Below are positions 52,911 through 61,574 of a stretch of 64,000 bases of DNA, piece by piece; positions within the stretch are counted from its first letter, which is position 1; the number at the start of each line of letters is the position of its first letter. The notes beneath the pieces were generated by a model. That model had not been told where the DNA came from, ran no database searches, and saw only the letters and a list, made by a program, of their open reading frames with translations. Source of the stretch: JACCZR01 sp035296565 (lineage in GTDB: Bacteria > Actinomycetota > Thermoleophilia > Solirubrobacterales > Thermoleophilaceae); the NCBI GenBank assembly GCA_035296565.1, contig DATHAQ010000041.1:1-64000 (forward strand). The letters are read 5' to 3'. The position numbers were made by a program, and so were the translations under genes.

Positions 52911-53243
52911 TCAGCCGATCCGGTCGCCGGGCGCCACGTCGTCGCGGTCGGGCCGCAGCAGCACCACGCCGAGCTCGTCGTCCAGGGCACCCAGCACCAG
53001 TACCTCGGATAGGAAGCCCGCGATGCGGCGCGGTGGGAAGTTCACCACCCCGATCACCAACCGGCCCTCGAGCTCCTCGGCCGGGTAGTGGGTGATCTGC
53101 GCGGAGGAGGGCTTCTCGCCGACCTCGGCGCCGAAGTCGATGCGCAGCTTCCAGGCCGGCTTGTCGGCCTCGGGGAAGCCGTCGACCTCGAGCACCCGCC
53201 CGACGCGCAGGTCGAGCTTCTCGAAGTCCTCGAAGGTCGCTAT
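52911..53243 (-). CDS. csaA: CsaA-like tRNA-binding-domain protein
   Basis: Protein of about 110 residues matching CsaA/EMAP-type OB-fold chaperones: TFEDFEKLDLRVGRVLEVDGF, then ADKPAWKLRIDFGAEVGEKPSSAQIT, and VIGVVNFPPRRIAGFLSEVLVLG. The first canonical start (GTG at 53195) would cut off the conserved EDFEKLDLRVG. An ATA at 53243 overlaps the sigma factor stop as ATAG and gives the full family N-terminus (M)ATFEDFEKL. CsaA binds tRNA or unfolded proteins. It is coupled to the sigma factor gene, which is unusual. Confidence 0.85.
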   Translation of the reverse strand: MATFEDFEKLDLRVGRVLEVDGFPEADKPAWKLRIDFGAEVGEKPSSAQITHYPAEELEGRLVIGVVNFPPRRIAGFLSEVLVLGALDDELGVVLLRPDRDDVAPGDRIG

Positions 53244-54685
53244 GGCCCGGTCGAGCCCTCGAGCGCCCCGCCGGCGGAGCCGGCTCCGCTCGGGCCCTGG
53301 TAGCTCGACCCGGAGGCCGGCTGCGAGGGCTCGGAGCCCGGGTAGGCGGGCGGCGGAGGGGAGGAGAGCTCCCCGCTGGAGGGGGACTCGTCCTCGGCGC
53401 CGGGCAGGGTCACCGTGGACTCGGTCTCCTGCACCGCGACGACGGGCGGCTTGACCGGCGCGGGCTTGGGCACGCTCACCGGAGCCGGCGGGGCCACGGG
53501 GCGCGCGGCGGGCTCGGCGACCGGCTGCGGCGCGGGCTTGGAGGCGACGGCCGCCGGCTGGGGCTTGAGCTCGGGCTTCACCGCCTCCGGCGCGACCACG
53601 GGCTTGGGAGTGCGGGCCGGGATCGGCGCCTCGGCGGCGCGAGCGGGGGCCTTGATCGCCTGGGCGTGGGCCGGGACGTCCGGGCTGGCGGTGACGTGGC
53701 GGACCTCCACGGCGCCGACGGTCACGATCGCGGCGGCGGCGAACCCGGCCGCGGCCTTGGAGGCGATGGTGCCGAGACCGGCGGAGATCGCGGCCGGCGC
53801 GCTGGCGGTGGCGGCGGCCCCACCCAGCGCGGCGGCGCTACCGGAGCCGCCCGCGGCGGCGCCGGCTCCGCCACCGGCGGCGAGCTTCGCGCCGATCGCC
53901 TTCTTGATGAAGACGAGCGGCCCGAGGGGGTAGACCGCGGCCAGCGCCTTGTTGGTCTTGTGCAGCTCGCCCTTGAACACCCGGCAGCGCTCGCAGCCCC
54001 GCAGGTGGCGCCGGGCGGGAGCGGAGGTCCGGCCCAGGCCCTCGGCCACCTGGCCGAGCTCGAGGCGGACCTCGTCGCAGGTGAGCATCCGCGCCTCGGA
54101 GGCCTCGGCCAGCGATACGCGCGCACGCACGAGTAGCGACTTCACGCTCGACACGGTGGTGTCCATGGCCTCCGCGATCTGGTCGTAAGCCAGCGCGTCG
54201 ATCTCGCGCAGCAGGAGCGCGGTGCGCTGGGTCTCGGGGAGGTCCTGGACGTCGGAGACGATCTGCCGGAACTCCTCGCGCTTGTGCACGGTGTCGGCGG
54301 TGGTGGTGCCGCCGTCGCGCTCGAAGACGTCCATGGAGTCCTGACCGGCCGGGGCGGGCCGGCGCAGGTGGTTGAGACAGCGGTTGCGCGCGATGCGGTA
54401 GAGCCAGGGCCGGGCGTTGATCGGCCGCTCGTCGGCGCAGATGGCGTTGAAGGAGGCGGCGAAGACCTCCTGAAGCACGTCCTCGGCGTCCTCGGTGGAG
54501 CCCAGCATGTGGCGGCAGAACGCGAGCAGGCGCGGCTGATAACGCTGCACGAGCGCTTCGAAGGCACCGTGATGCCCGCGCCGGATCAGTGCGATCAGCT
54601 TCTCGTCGCTTTGGAGGCGGAGGAGAGGCGAGCGCCCGGCAAGGGCGGGAAGGCGCGCGGAATGCTGGAGAGCAGAAGCTTCCAT
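53240..54685 (-). CDS. ECF sigma factor with zinc-finger, hydrophobic and proline-rich extension
   Basis: Protein of 481 residues. The sigma2 region reads FEALVQRYQPRLLAFCRHMLGSTEDAEDVLQEVFAASF (about 45-85), and sigma4 has LPETQRTALLLREIDALAYDQIAEAMDTTVSSVKSLLVRARVSLAEA (about 165-215). Then comes an anti-sigma-type zinc motif, HLRGCERC, in a helical segment. A Gly/Ala-rich region with a hydrophobic stretch (AAAGFAAAAIVTVGAVEVRHV) follows, then about 130 residues rich in Pro, Ala and Lys. This looks like a sigma factor fused to a membrane-tethered self-inhibitory module with an outside tail. I chose ATG 54685; TACGGT lies 14 bases upstream. Confidence 0.85.
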   Translation of the reverse strand: MEASALQHSARLPALAGRSPLLRLQSDEKLIALIRRGHHGAFEALVQRYQPRLLAFCRHMLGSTEDAEDVLQEVFAASFNAICADERPINARPWLYRIARNRCLNHLRRPAPAGQDSMDVFERDGGTTTADTVHKREEFRQIVSDVQDLPETQRTALLLREIDALAYDQIAEAMDTTVSSVKSLLVRARVSLAEASEARMLTCDEVRLELGQVAEGLGRTSAPARRHLRGCERCRVFKGELHKTNKALAAVYPLGPLVFIKKAIGAKLAAGGGAGAAAGGSGSAAALGGAAATASAPAAISAGLGTIASKAAAGFAAAAIVTVGAVEVRHVTASPDVPAHAQAIKAPARAAEAPIPARTPKPVVAPEAVKPELKPQPAAVASKPAPQPVAEPAARPVAPPAPVSVPKPAPVKPPVVAVQETESTVTLPGAEDESPSSGELSSPPPPAYPGSEPSQPASGSSYQGPSGAGSAGGALEGSTGP

Positions 54686-54752
54686 TCCAGGCGCTGAAAA
54701 CCGTAGCACCGGGAAAGTTGCTCTCTCGCGCGTGATAATGAGGGCCCGCGCG

Positions 54753-54835
54753 GCCCGGGTGGCGGAACGGCATACGCAGTCGGCTTAAACCCGACGGCCC
54801 GTGAGGGCATGTGGGTTCGAATCCCACCCCGGGCA
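54753..54835 (+). tRNA. trnL: tRNA-Leu (anticodon TAA)
   Basis: An 83-base class II cloverleaf. Acceptor GCCCGGG pairs with CCCGGGC (discriminator A), anticodon stem GTCGG/CCGAC holds loop CTTAAAC with anticodon TAA, a long variable arm (GGCCCGTGAGGGC-type) follows, and the T loop is TTCGAAT. CCA is not encoded. GATAAT (54734-54739) upstream may be its -10 box. Confidence 0.95.
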
Positions 54836-54841
54836 TACTGT
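54836..54841 (+). promoter_or_regulatory. Putative -10 box directly after tRNA-Leu
   Basis: TACTGT begins at the base after the tRNA and ends six bases before the ATG at 54848, so the DUF4235 gene would be transcribed without a leader from a promoter that overlaps the tRNA. Confidence 0.4.
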
Positions 54842-54847
54842 CGGCGG

Positions 54848-55126
54848 ATGGCGAAAATCCTGTTCATCCCCTTCAGCGTGATTGGCGGCCTCCTGGCCGG
54901 CTTGCTCTCGAAGAAGGCCTTCGAGCAGGTCTGGGGGCTGATCGACGACGAGGAGCCGCCGGAGTCCGAGCACCGGGACATCTCGTGGGGGAAGCTGCTC
55001 GCCTCCGCCGCCCTGTCCGGCGCCATCTTTCGGGCCGCCAAGGAGGCAGCCGACCACGGCTCACGCCACGGCTTCGCGCAACTCACGGGCACCTGGCCGG
55101 GCAAGGAAGCTCCGGACGAGGAATAG
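54848..55126 (+). CDS. DUF4235 family membrane protein
   Basis: Protein of 92 residues: MAKILFIPFSVIGGLLAGLLSKKAFEQVWGLIDDEEPPESEHRDISWGKLLASAALSGAIFRAAKEAADHGSRHG, with two membrane helices around a short acidic loop. This matches the actinobacterial DUF4235 family, whose function is unknown. I chose the ATG at 54848; an upstream ATG lies inside tRNA-Leu. A leaderless promoter is likely. It is not obviously coupled to the mce genes 145 bases downstream. Confidence 0.85.
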   Translation: MAKILFIPFSVIGGLLAGLLSKKAFEQVWGLIDDEEPPESEHRDISWGKLLASAALSGAIFRAAKEAADHGSRHGFAQLTGTWPGKEAPDEE

Positions 55127-55201
55127 CCCCGGCTTAACGCGGGCTTAAGAAACGTCCTCGCCAAAGCCAGGGGAATCGGCGCCTGGCAAAGAAACATCCG
55201 T

Positions 55202-55207
55202 TACATT
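55202..55207 (+). promoter_or_regulatory. Putative -10 box of the mce operon
   Basis: TACATT at 55202-55207 gives a leader of about 55 bases before the first mce ATG. The gap also has two GGCTTAA repeats eleven bases apart (near 55132-55148), a possible regulator site. Confidence 0.35.
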
Positions 55208-55270
55208 CGCAATCGCTCGAGCGCGGGACCCCCCGCCGGGCGGGCAGAGGGAGCTGGAGAGCACAGAGGG

Positions 55271-56725
55271 ATGCGTTTGACCGCTGTCGGACGTGTGGCC
55301 GCCTTGGGCGCGCTCATCGCTGCGATCGCGCTTGTCGCGATCATCCTCTTTGGCGGCGGCAGCGGCGACTACACGGTCAAGGCCATCTTCATCAACGGCG
55401 GCCAGCTGGTGAAGGGCAACCCGGTGCAGTCGGGCGGCGTGGCCATCGGCTCGGTGAAGGCGATCAAGATCACCGACAGCGGTCAGGCCGAGGTCACGAT
55501 GTCGGTCAAGGCCGACAAGGCGCCGCTGCGAGTCGGCACCCGCGCCCGGATCCGCCAGTTCTCCCAGTCGGGCATCGCCAACCGCTACGTCGATCTCGAC
55601 TTCCCGCCCAACACCTCCGCTCAGGAGATCCCCGAGGGCGGGACCCTGCCGGCGAGCTCGACCACCACGCAGGTCGACCTCGACCAGCTCTTCAACACGC
55701 TCGATCCGGAGACCCGCAAGGCCCTCCAGGGTTTCTTCAAGGGATCCTCCAACCAGTTCAAGGGCAAGGGAGCGCTGGCCAACAAGGGCTTCGAGTACCT
55801 CAACCCGGCGCTCTCCACGTCGAGGCGGCTGTTCGGCGAGCTCAACCGCGACACGCCGGTGCTGGAGCGCTTCCTGGTCGACTCCTCGCGGTTGGTCACC
55901 GCCCTGGCCGAGAAGCGCGACGACCTCTCGGGCCTGGTGGGCAACCTCAACACGACCACTCGCGCGCTGGCCAACAAGAAGCAGGCGCTGGCCGACTCGA
56001 TCGCCCTGCTGCCGCCGGTCATGCGGCGCAGCAACACGACGTTCGTGAACCTGCGCGCGGCGCTGGACGACACCGACCCGCTGGTGGACGCGTCCAAGCC
56101 GGTCGCCCGGCGGCTCGGGCCCTTCCTGGCTGACGCCAGGGCGTTGGCCCGCGACGCCAAGCCCACGGTCAGGGACCTGCGCCGCACCGTGCGCCGCCGG
56201 GGCCGCAGCAACGACCTGATCGAACTCGTCAACGCGATGCCGCCGCTGGCGAAGTCCGCGGTCGACGCCGCTCCGCGCACCGTCAGCCCGGGAGGCACCC
56301 GCTACAACGTCGGCGCCGACAACGGGGCCTTCCCCGAGTCGATCAAGGCGTTCCGCGGCTCCACGCCGATCATCGCCGCGGGGCGCCCCTACACCACCGA
56401 CCTGTTCGGCTGGTTCGACGACTTCTCGACCACGGGCCCCGGCTTCGACGCCCTCGGTGCCAACGCCCGCGCCGCGATCCGCACCACCGACACGGTGGCG
56501 CTCTTCCAGGACGGGAAGCCGCTCTTCAACCCGCTCGACGCGCTCAATCCGCTCAACCCGCTCAAGCTGCAGAACAACCTCGGGCCGGTCCGCAGGAACA
56601 TCACCCGGCCCTGCCCCGGGGCCTCCGAGGCCCCCGCGGCCGACGGCTCCAACGTCTTCTCGGCCGCCGAAGCCGCCGCCATGCGCTGCGACCCCGGTCA
56701 GCGCCACACGGGGAACGTGCCTTGA
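55271..56725 (+). CDS. Mce-family protein, first of six
   Basis: Protein of 484 residues with one N-terminal membrane helix (AALGALIAAIALVAIILFGGG) and the MCE/MlaD domain (about residues 33-115: YTVKAIFINGGQLVKGNPVQSGGVAIGSVKAIKITDSGQAEVTMSVKADKAPLRVGTRARI). A long helical region follows, likely forming a tube with the other Mce proteins, and a C-terminal domain with two cysteines (RPCPGASEAP, MRCDPGQ). Mce complexes carry lipids or sterols across the envelope. The ATG is preceded by weak AGAGGG. It is first in the operon; no YrbE permease or ATPase precedes it. Confidence 0.92.
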   Translation: MRLTAVGRVAALGALIAAIALVAIILFGGGSGDYTVKAIFINGGQLVKGNPVQSGGVAIGSVKAIKITDSGQAEVTMSVKADKAPLRVGTRARIRQFSQSGIANRYVDLDFPPNTSAQEIPEGGTLPASSTTTQVDLDQLFNTLDPETRKALQGFFKGSSNQFKGKGALANKGFEYLNPALSTSRRLFGELNRDTPVLERFLVDSSRLVTALAEKRDDLSGLVGNLNTTTRALANKKQALADSIALLPPVMRRSNTTFVNLRAALDDTDPLVDASKPVARRLGPFLADARALARDAKPTVRDLRRTVRRRGRSNDLIELVNAMPPLAKSAVDAAPRTVSPGGTRYNVGADNGAFPESIKAFRGSTPIIAAGRPYTTDLFGWFDDFSTTGPGFDALGANARAAIRTTDTVALFQDGKPLFNPLDALNPLNPLKLQNNLGPVRRNITRPCPGASEAPAADGSNVFSAAEAAAMRCDPGQRHTGNVP

Positions 56726-58395
56726 GGCGCCTGGCGGCCATTGCCGTGCTTGCGCTGGCCTGTGCCGCGGCCTTCCTGATGGTCGGCGCCTCGGCCGACA
56801 AGGGCGCGGCGGCGACCTACAAGGTGCAGTTCGACAACGCCTTCGGGCTTGTGGAGGGTGGCGACTTCCGCGTGGGCGGGGTGACGGCCGGCTCGACCAA
56901 GAGCTTCGAGATCAAGGAGCAGCCGGGCAAGCGGCCCATCGCCGAGGCGGAGGTCACCGTCAAGGAGCGCGGCTTCGGCGACTTCTACGAGAACGCCAGC
57001 TGCGACATCAAGCCGCAGTCGCTCATCGGGGAGTACTTCGTCGACTGCCAACCGGGAGACAAGAGCGCGAAGAGGATCCCCAGCGACAGCAGCGGGGTCA
57101 TCCCGGTCCAGAACACGACCTCGACCGTTCCGCAGGACCTGGTCAACAACATCCTGCGCACGCCCTACCGCGACCGCCTGCGGCTCATCATCTCCTCGCT
57201 GGGCGCCGGCCTGGCCGGCCGCCCGCAGGACCTCCAGACGGTCCTGCGTCGCGCCCACCCGGGCCTGCGCGAGACCACGAAGACGCTGCGGGTGCTCGGC
57301 GACCAGAACGCGACGATCGAGAAGTTCATCGTCGACTCCGACCGAGTCGTCGCGTCGCTGGAGGACAACAAGCAGGACGTCGTCCGCTGGGTGCGCGAGA
57401 CGGGCCGCACGGCCGACATCACGGCCACCCGCCGGCGCGAGCTTCAGCAGAACTTCGAGAAGCTCCCGGCCTTCCTGGACGAACTGAAGCCGACCATGGC
57501 TCGCCTCGAGGACCTCACGGACGCCCAGAGCCCGCTGCTCGCCGACCTGCAGCGCGCCGCGCCGGATCTCACCCGCTTCTTCAACCGCCTCGGCCCGTTC
57601 GCCGAGGCCTCGCGGCCCGCGGTCCGCTCGCTGGGCCGGGCCGGCAAGGTCGGCACGCGCGCCTTCAACCATGGCCGCCAGGAGGTCGCCGAGCTGCGCA
57701 AGCTCGGGCGCGACGTCCCGCCCACCACCAAGCCGCTGCGTCAGTTCCTCCAGACCATGGACGACCGCGCTCGCTCGATCGAAGGCGACTCCCGCGCGGT
57801 CAAGTCGGCCCCGCCCGCTCCGGACAAGACCGCGATGAACGGGGTCCAGGGCTTCACGGGCTTCGAGGCGTTCTGGAACTACTTCTGGTGGCAGACCTGG
57901 AGCCTCAACGGCTTCGACAAGTTCGGCCACATCCTGCGCGTGAGCGTGCTGCTCAACCTGGGCCAGAACGGCCGCCCGCCGTGCTCGGAATACATCAACC
58001 ACGCGCACACGGAAGACCCCGAGCTGCTCAAGGAGTGCAACCAGTGGCTCGGGCCCTACCAGCCCGGCCTGCGCAACGCCGACTTCACCGACAACAGCGC
58101 GCCGTCGTCGCGGGCGCGCACCCAAGCCGCGAAGCCCGCCGCCCGGGCCGGCGAGCGCCGCCGCGAGGGCCAGCCCGACGCCGGGCCGGTCAAGGGCCAG
58201 CGCGACATCTCCAAGCCGCAGATCGTGCTTCCGCCCGACCTGCAGCGCCTCGTCGACCGCCTGCCCGTGGGCAAGCGCACGCGGGAGAACGTCGACCGTC
58301 TGCGCAATGGCCTCACCCCGGGCGCCGGCGGCCGGCGTGAGACCGGCGACGCCACGCAGGATTCCCAGCTCCTCGACTACCTGCTCGCCCCATGA
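56722..58395 (+). CDS. Mce-family protein, second of six
   Basis: Protein of 557 residues: N-terminal helix (AAIAVLALACAAAFLMVGAS), MCE domain (about residues 30-120: YKVQFDNAFGLVEGGDFRVGGVTAGSTKSFEIK), a cysteine pair (NASCDIKPQSLIGEYFVDCQPGD), and a long helical domain. A region rich in Trp and Phe follows (GFEAFWNYFWWQTWSLNGFDKFGH) with further cysteines. The TTG start overlaps the previous stop as TTGA (56722-56725). The extra internal loop with cysteines distinguishes it from the first gene. Near the C-terminus it is basic and disordered. Confidence 0.9.
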   Translation: MRRLAAIAVLALACAAAFLMVGASADKGAAATYKVQFDNAFGLVEGGDFRVGGVTAGSTKSFEIKEQPGKRPIAEAEVTVKERGFGDFYENASCDIKPQSLIGEYFVDCQPGDKSAKRIPSDSSGVIPVQNTTSTVPQDLVNNILRTPYRDRLRLIISSLGAGLAGRPQDLQTVLRRAHPGLRETTKTLRVLGDQNATIEKFIVDSDRVVASLEDNKQDVVRWVRETGRTADITATRRRELQQNFEKLPAFLDELKPTMARLEDLTDAQSPLLADLQRAAPDLTRFFNRLGPFAEASRPAVRSLGRAGKVGTRAFNHGRQEVAELRKLGRDVPPTTKPLRQFLQTMDDRARSIEGDSRAVKSAPPAPDKTAMNGVQGFTGFEAFWNYFWWQTWSLNGFDKFGHILRVSVLLNLGQNGRPPCSEYINHAHTEDPELLKECNQWLGPYQPGLRNADFTDNSAPSSRARTQAAKPAARAGERRREGQPDAGPVKGQRDISKPQIVLPPDLQRLVDRLPVGKRTRENVDRLRNGLTPGAGGRRETGDATQDSQLLDYLLAP

Positions 58396-59984
58396 GCCGC
58401 CGCCGCGCGACAGCCTCCATCGCCGCCAGCCCCGTGCTCGTCGGCGCCGTGACGCTGCTGGTGGCGATCGTCGCCGTCTTCCTGGCCTACAACGCCAACG
58501 CGGGCTTGCCCTTCGTGCCCACTTACGACCTGAAGGCGCAGCTGCCCTCCGGCGCCAAGCTGGTCAAGGGCAACGAGGTGCGCGTGGGCGGCTTCCGCGT
58601 CGGCGTCGTGGACGAGATCCGCCCGACAATCGTGACCGTCGACGGCAAGCAGACCGCCACGGCCCGCGTGGACATGAAGCTCGACAAGACCGTGGAGCCG
58701 CTGGCCACCGACACCAAGCTGCGGGTGCGGCCGCGCTCGGCCCTGGGCCTCAAGTACGTCGAGCTGATCCCCGGCAAGAGCAAGCAGAACCTGCGGCCCG
58801 GCTCCACGATCTCCCTGCACAACGCCTCCGAGCCGCTGGAGATCGAGGACGTGCTCTCGACCTTCGACCGCGACACCCGCCCGTCGGCGCGCGTGGCCAC
58901 CGAGGGCTTCGGCGACGCGTTCGCCGGTCGCGGGCCGGCGCTGAACGCGACCATCGAGCGCCTCAATCCGTTCTTCGTCTACCTCACGCCGGTGATGCAG
59001 AACCTGTCCGCGCCGGAGACCGACCTGCCCAACTTCTTCCGCCAGCTCGGTCGCACCTCGGCGCAGGTGGCTCCGGTCGCCGACGTGCAGGCGCAGCTGT
59101 TCACCAACATGGCCGACACGTTCGCGGCCATCGGGGCATCGCCCTCCGCGCTGCAGGCCACGATCGCCAAGGGACCGGAGACGCTCGACGTGAGCACGCA
59201 CTCGCTGCGCGCGCAACGCCCCTTCCTCGAAGACTCCGCCGACCTCTCCCGGCGGCTGCGCCCGGCCGCCCAGGAGCTGCCGCGTTCCCTGCCGGCGCTC
59301 AACCAGGCCTTCCGTGTCGGCACCCGCGTGCTGCCGCAGACGGTCCCGCTCAACCAGCGCCTGCAGACGGCCTTCACCTCACTGGACCGGCTGTTTGCCA
59401 ATCCGAACACGCTGCAAGGGCTGCGCGACATCCGCAGCGCTCTGGCGGTTACGCGTCCGCTGGTCGAGTTCCTGAACCCCTACCAGTCGGTGTGCAACTA
59501 CCCGGTCTACTTCCTGAACGCACTCGGGGAGCACATGTCGGCCAAGGCGTCTTCCACCTTCCCCGGCGGCACGGTTCAGGGGCAGGGGGCCAAGCTCTCC
59601 AACTCGGCGCAACCCAACAGCATCGGGCAAAGCGACGCCGCCCGGCCGGCCGACGTCCTGCCCAACCAGAAGGCGCGTGGCGCCGAGCGCGGGCCGGGTG
59701 GCGCGCCAGTCGGGGATCCGGCCGCCCGTCTGTTCGGCACGCCGTACCCACCGGCCATCGACGCTCAGGGCAACGCCGATTGCCAACTGGGCCAGCAGGG
59801 CTACCCCAATGGTCCCCTCACCCTGCCCGGCGCCCGCTACGGCAAGGGCCTGGTCCCCGGGGCCGTCGACCCGACGGGCACGGGCGGAAACGGGGCCGTG
59901 GCCCTGTCGAACTACCCGATCTTGACCGGCGGCACATACAAGTCGCGCGAGCTCGGCATCGACAACCTGAAGGACGTGCCCTAG
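58392..59984 (+). CDS. Mce-family protein, third of six
   Basis: Protein of 530 residues. N-terminal membrane helix (VLVGAVTLLVAIVAVFLAYNAN), MCE domain (about residues 40-130: YDLKAQLPSGAKLVKGNEVRVGGFRVGVVDEIRP...LGLKYVELIPG), then the helical tube region and a long loop-rich C-terminal part with Asn, Gly and Pro. The ATG overlaps the previous stop as ATGA (58392-58395). Part of the same lipid-transport operon. No lipobox is seen, so it is an ordinary membrane-anchored member. Confidence 0.9.
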   Translation: MSRRRATASIAASPVLVGAVTLLVAIVAVFLAYNANAGLPFVPTYDLKAQLPSGAKLVKGNEVRVGGFRVGVVDEIRPTIVTVDGKQTATARVDMKLDKTVEPLATDTKLRVRPRSALGLKYVELIPGKSKQNLRPGSTISLHNASEPLEIEDVLSTFDRDTRPSARVATEGFGDAFAGRGPALNATIERLNPFFVYLTPVMQNLSAPETDLPNFFRQLGRTSAQVAPVADVQAQLFTNMADTFAAIGASPSALQATIAKGPETLDVSTHSLRAQRPFLEDSADLSRRLRPAAQELPRSLPALNQAFRVGTRVLPQTVPLNQRLQTAFTSLDRLFANPNTLQGLRDIRSALAVTRPLVEFLNPYQSVCNYPVYFLNALGEHMSAKASSTFPGGTVQGQGAKLSNSAQPNSIGQSDAARPADVLPNQKARGAERGPGGAPVGDPAARLFGTPYPPAIDAQGNADCQLGQQGYPNGPLTLPGARYGKGLVPGAVDPTGTGGNGAVALSNYPILTGGTYKSRELGIDNLKDVP

Positions 59985-59987
59985 GCC

Positions 59988-61574
59988 ATGGCTCTCTTCA
60001 GGCGCGACCGCGGGCCGCGGGCCGCTGGCATGAACCGCTTCACGGCCGGTCTGATCTCCCTCGTCCTGATCGCGATCTTCTCCTACTTCGGGTTCACCAA
60101 GAGCAACCCGTTCGCCGACCCCTACGAGGTATCGGCGCTGTTCGAGAACGCCGACGACGTAACCGCCAAGGCGCCGGTCCGCATCGCGGGCATCGAGGTG
60201 GGCAAGGTCACCAAGGTCCAGCCGCTGGAGGGCACCGAGACGGGCGCGCGCGTGAGCATGGAGGTAGAGGAGAGCGCCCTGCCGCTGCACAGGGACGCCA
60301 CGCTGAAGGTCCGACCCCGCATCTTCCTCGAGGGCAACAAGTTCATCGAGATGAAGCCCGGCTCGCCCAGCGCTCCGGTGATGGAGGAGGGTGACGTCAT
60401 CCCGATCCAGCAGACGTCGGCGTCGGTGCAGTTCGGGGACATCCTCACCGCGCTCCAATCCGACACCCGCCGGGACCTGCAGGTATTCCTCAAGGAGTAC
60501 TCGAAGAGCCTCCAGGGCAAGGGCGCCAAGGGCTTCAACGACTCCATCAAGTACTGGGAGTCGGCGTACAAGAACACCTCCCTGGCCAACGACGCGACGC
60601 TCGGCGAGGAGCCGACGCGGGACCTACGCCGCGTGTTGCGCGGCCAGCAGAAGACCTTCTCGGCGCTGGTCGAGAACGAAGACGCGCTCAAGGGCCTGGT
60701 GACCAACCTGAACGTGACCGCGGGAGCCTTCGCCCGCGAAGACGTGGCGCTCGAGCGCTCGGTGCCGGCCCTGCGCGACACGCTGCGCTCGGCGCGCCCG
60801 GCCCTGCTCTCGCTGAACGGCGCGCTGCCCTCGCTGCGCGCGTTCGCGGTGGACGCCCTGCCCGGCGTGCGCTCCACGCCTGCCACGCTCGACGCCTCCA
60901 CCCCGTTCATCGACCAGGCGCGCAAGCTGTTTCGCCGCTCGGAGCTGCGCGGCGCGGCCAAGGTCCTTCGTGGCTACACGCCGACCCTCGTCCGGCTCAA
61001 CAAGCGGACGATCCCGGTCCTCGACCAGGGGCGCGCGTTGTCGGCGTGCACCTCGAGTGTCCTGGTGCCGTTCGCCACGGCGCCGATCCCGATGCCCGAG
61101 CTGCCGCAGGTCGACGGCCAGCCCTTCTACCTGCAAGCGTCGCGAGGCCTGGTCGGCCTCTCGGGCGAGAGCCGCCTGTCGGACGGCAACCTGTCCTACT
61201 TCCACGGTCAGGCGACCCCGCCGCCGGTGCCGGGCGTCAACCCGTTCGTCCACCCGAGCGGCAACGCCATCCGCCCCGCCCCGCCGCCCGACCTCGGCCG
61301 CGCCACGCCGGCGCACCGGCCCGATGTGCCCTGCGAGACCCAGGAGCCGCCCAACCTGAACGCTCCGGGCGGCCCGACGTCGGCGTTCAGCAGCCAGTCG
61401 AATCGCCGGGAGTTCTCGGGCGCCGACCGGCGCAAGCTCCAGCGCTTCGAGGATCTGGCGCTGAGGGAGAACAAGAAGCTGCGCGAGCGGCGCAAGCGGG
61501 CCGCCGAGCGGCGCGGCGCGGACAAGCCCGGCCGGGCCGGGGAAGCCCGCGACAACGCGGAGGCACGCCGGTGA
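59988..61574 (+). CDS. Mce-family protein, fourth of six
   Basis: Protein of 528 residues with a basic N-terminus (RRDRGPRAAGMNRF), one helix (AGLISLVLIAIFSYFGF) and the MCE domain (about residues 45-135: YEVSALFENADDVTAKAPVRIAGIEVGKVTKVQPL... RIFLEGNKFIEMKPG). The helical region is followed by a C-terminal tail rich in Arg and Lys (RENKKLRERRKRAAERRG). It starts three bases after the previous stop (ATG at 59988; a second ATG 14 codons later is possible). Its stop overlaps the next start as GTGA. Confidence 0.9.
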   Translation: MALFRRDRGPRAAGMNRFTAGLISLVLIAIFSYFGFTKSNPFADPYEVSALFENADDVTAKAPVRIAGIEVGKVTKVQPLEGTETGARVSMEVEESALPLHRDATLKVRPRIFLEGNKFIEMKPGSPSAPVMEEGDVIPIQQTSASVQFGDILTALQSDTRRDLQVFLKEYSKSLQGKGAKGFNDSIKYWESAYKNTSLANDATLGEEPTRDLRRVLRGQQKTFSALVENEDALKGLVTNLNVTAGAFAREDVALERSVPALRDTLRSARPALLSLNGALPSLRAFAVDALPGVRSTPATLDASTPFIDQARKLFRRSELRGAAKVLRGYTPTLVRLNKRTIPVLDQGRALSACTSSVLVPFATAPIPMPELPQVDGQPFYLQASRGLVGLSGESRLSDGNLSYFHGQATPPPVPGVNPFVHPSGNAIRPAPPPDLGRATPAHRPDVPCETQEPPNLNAPGGPTSAFSSQSNRREFSGADRRKLQRFEDLALRENKKLRERRKRAAERRGADKPGRAGEARDNAEARR

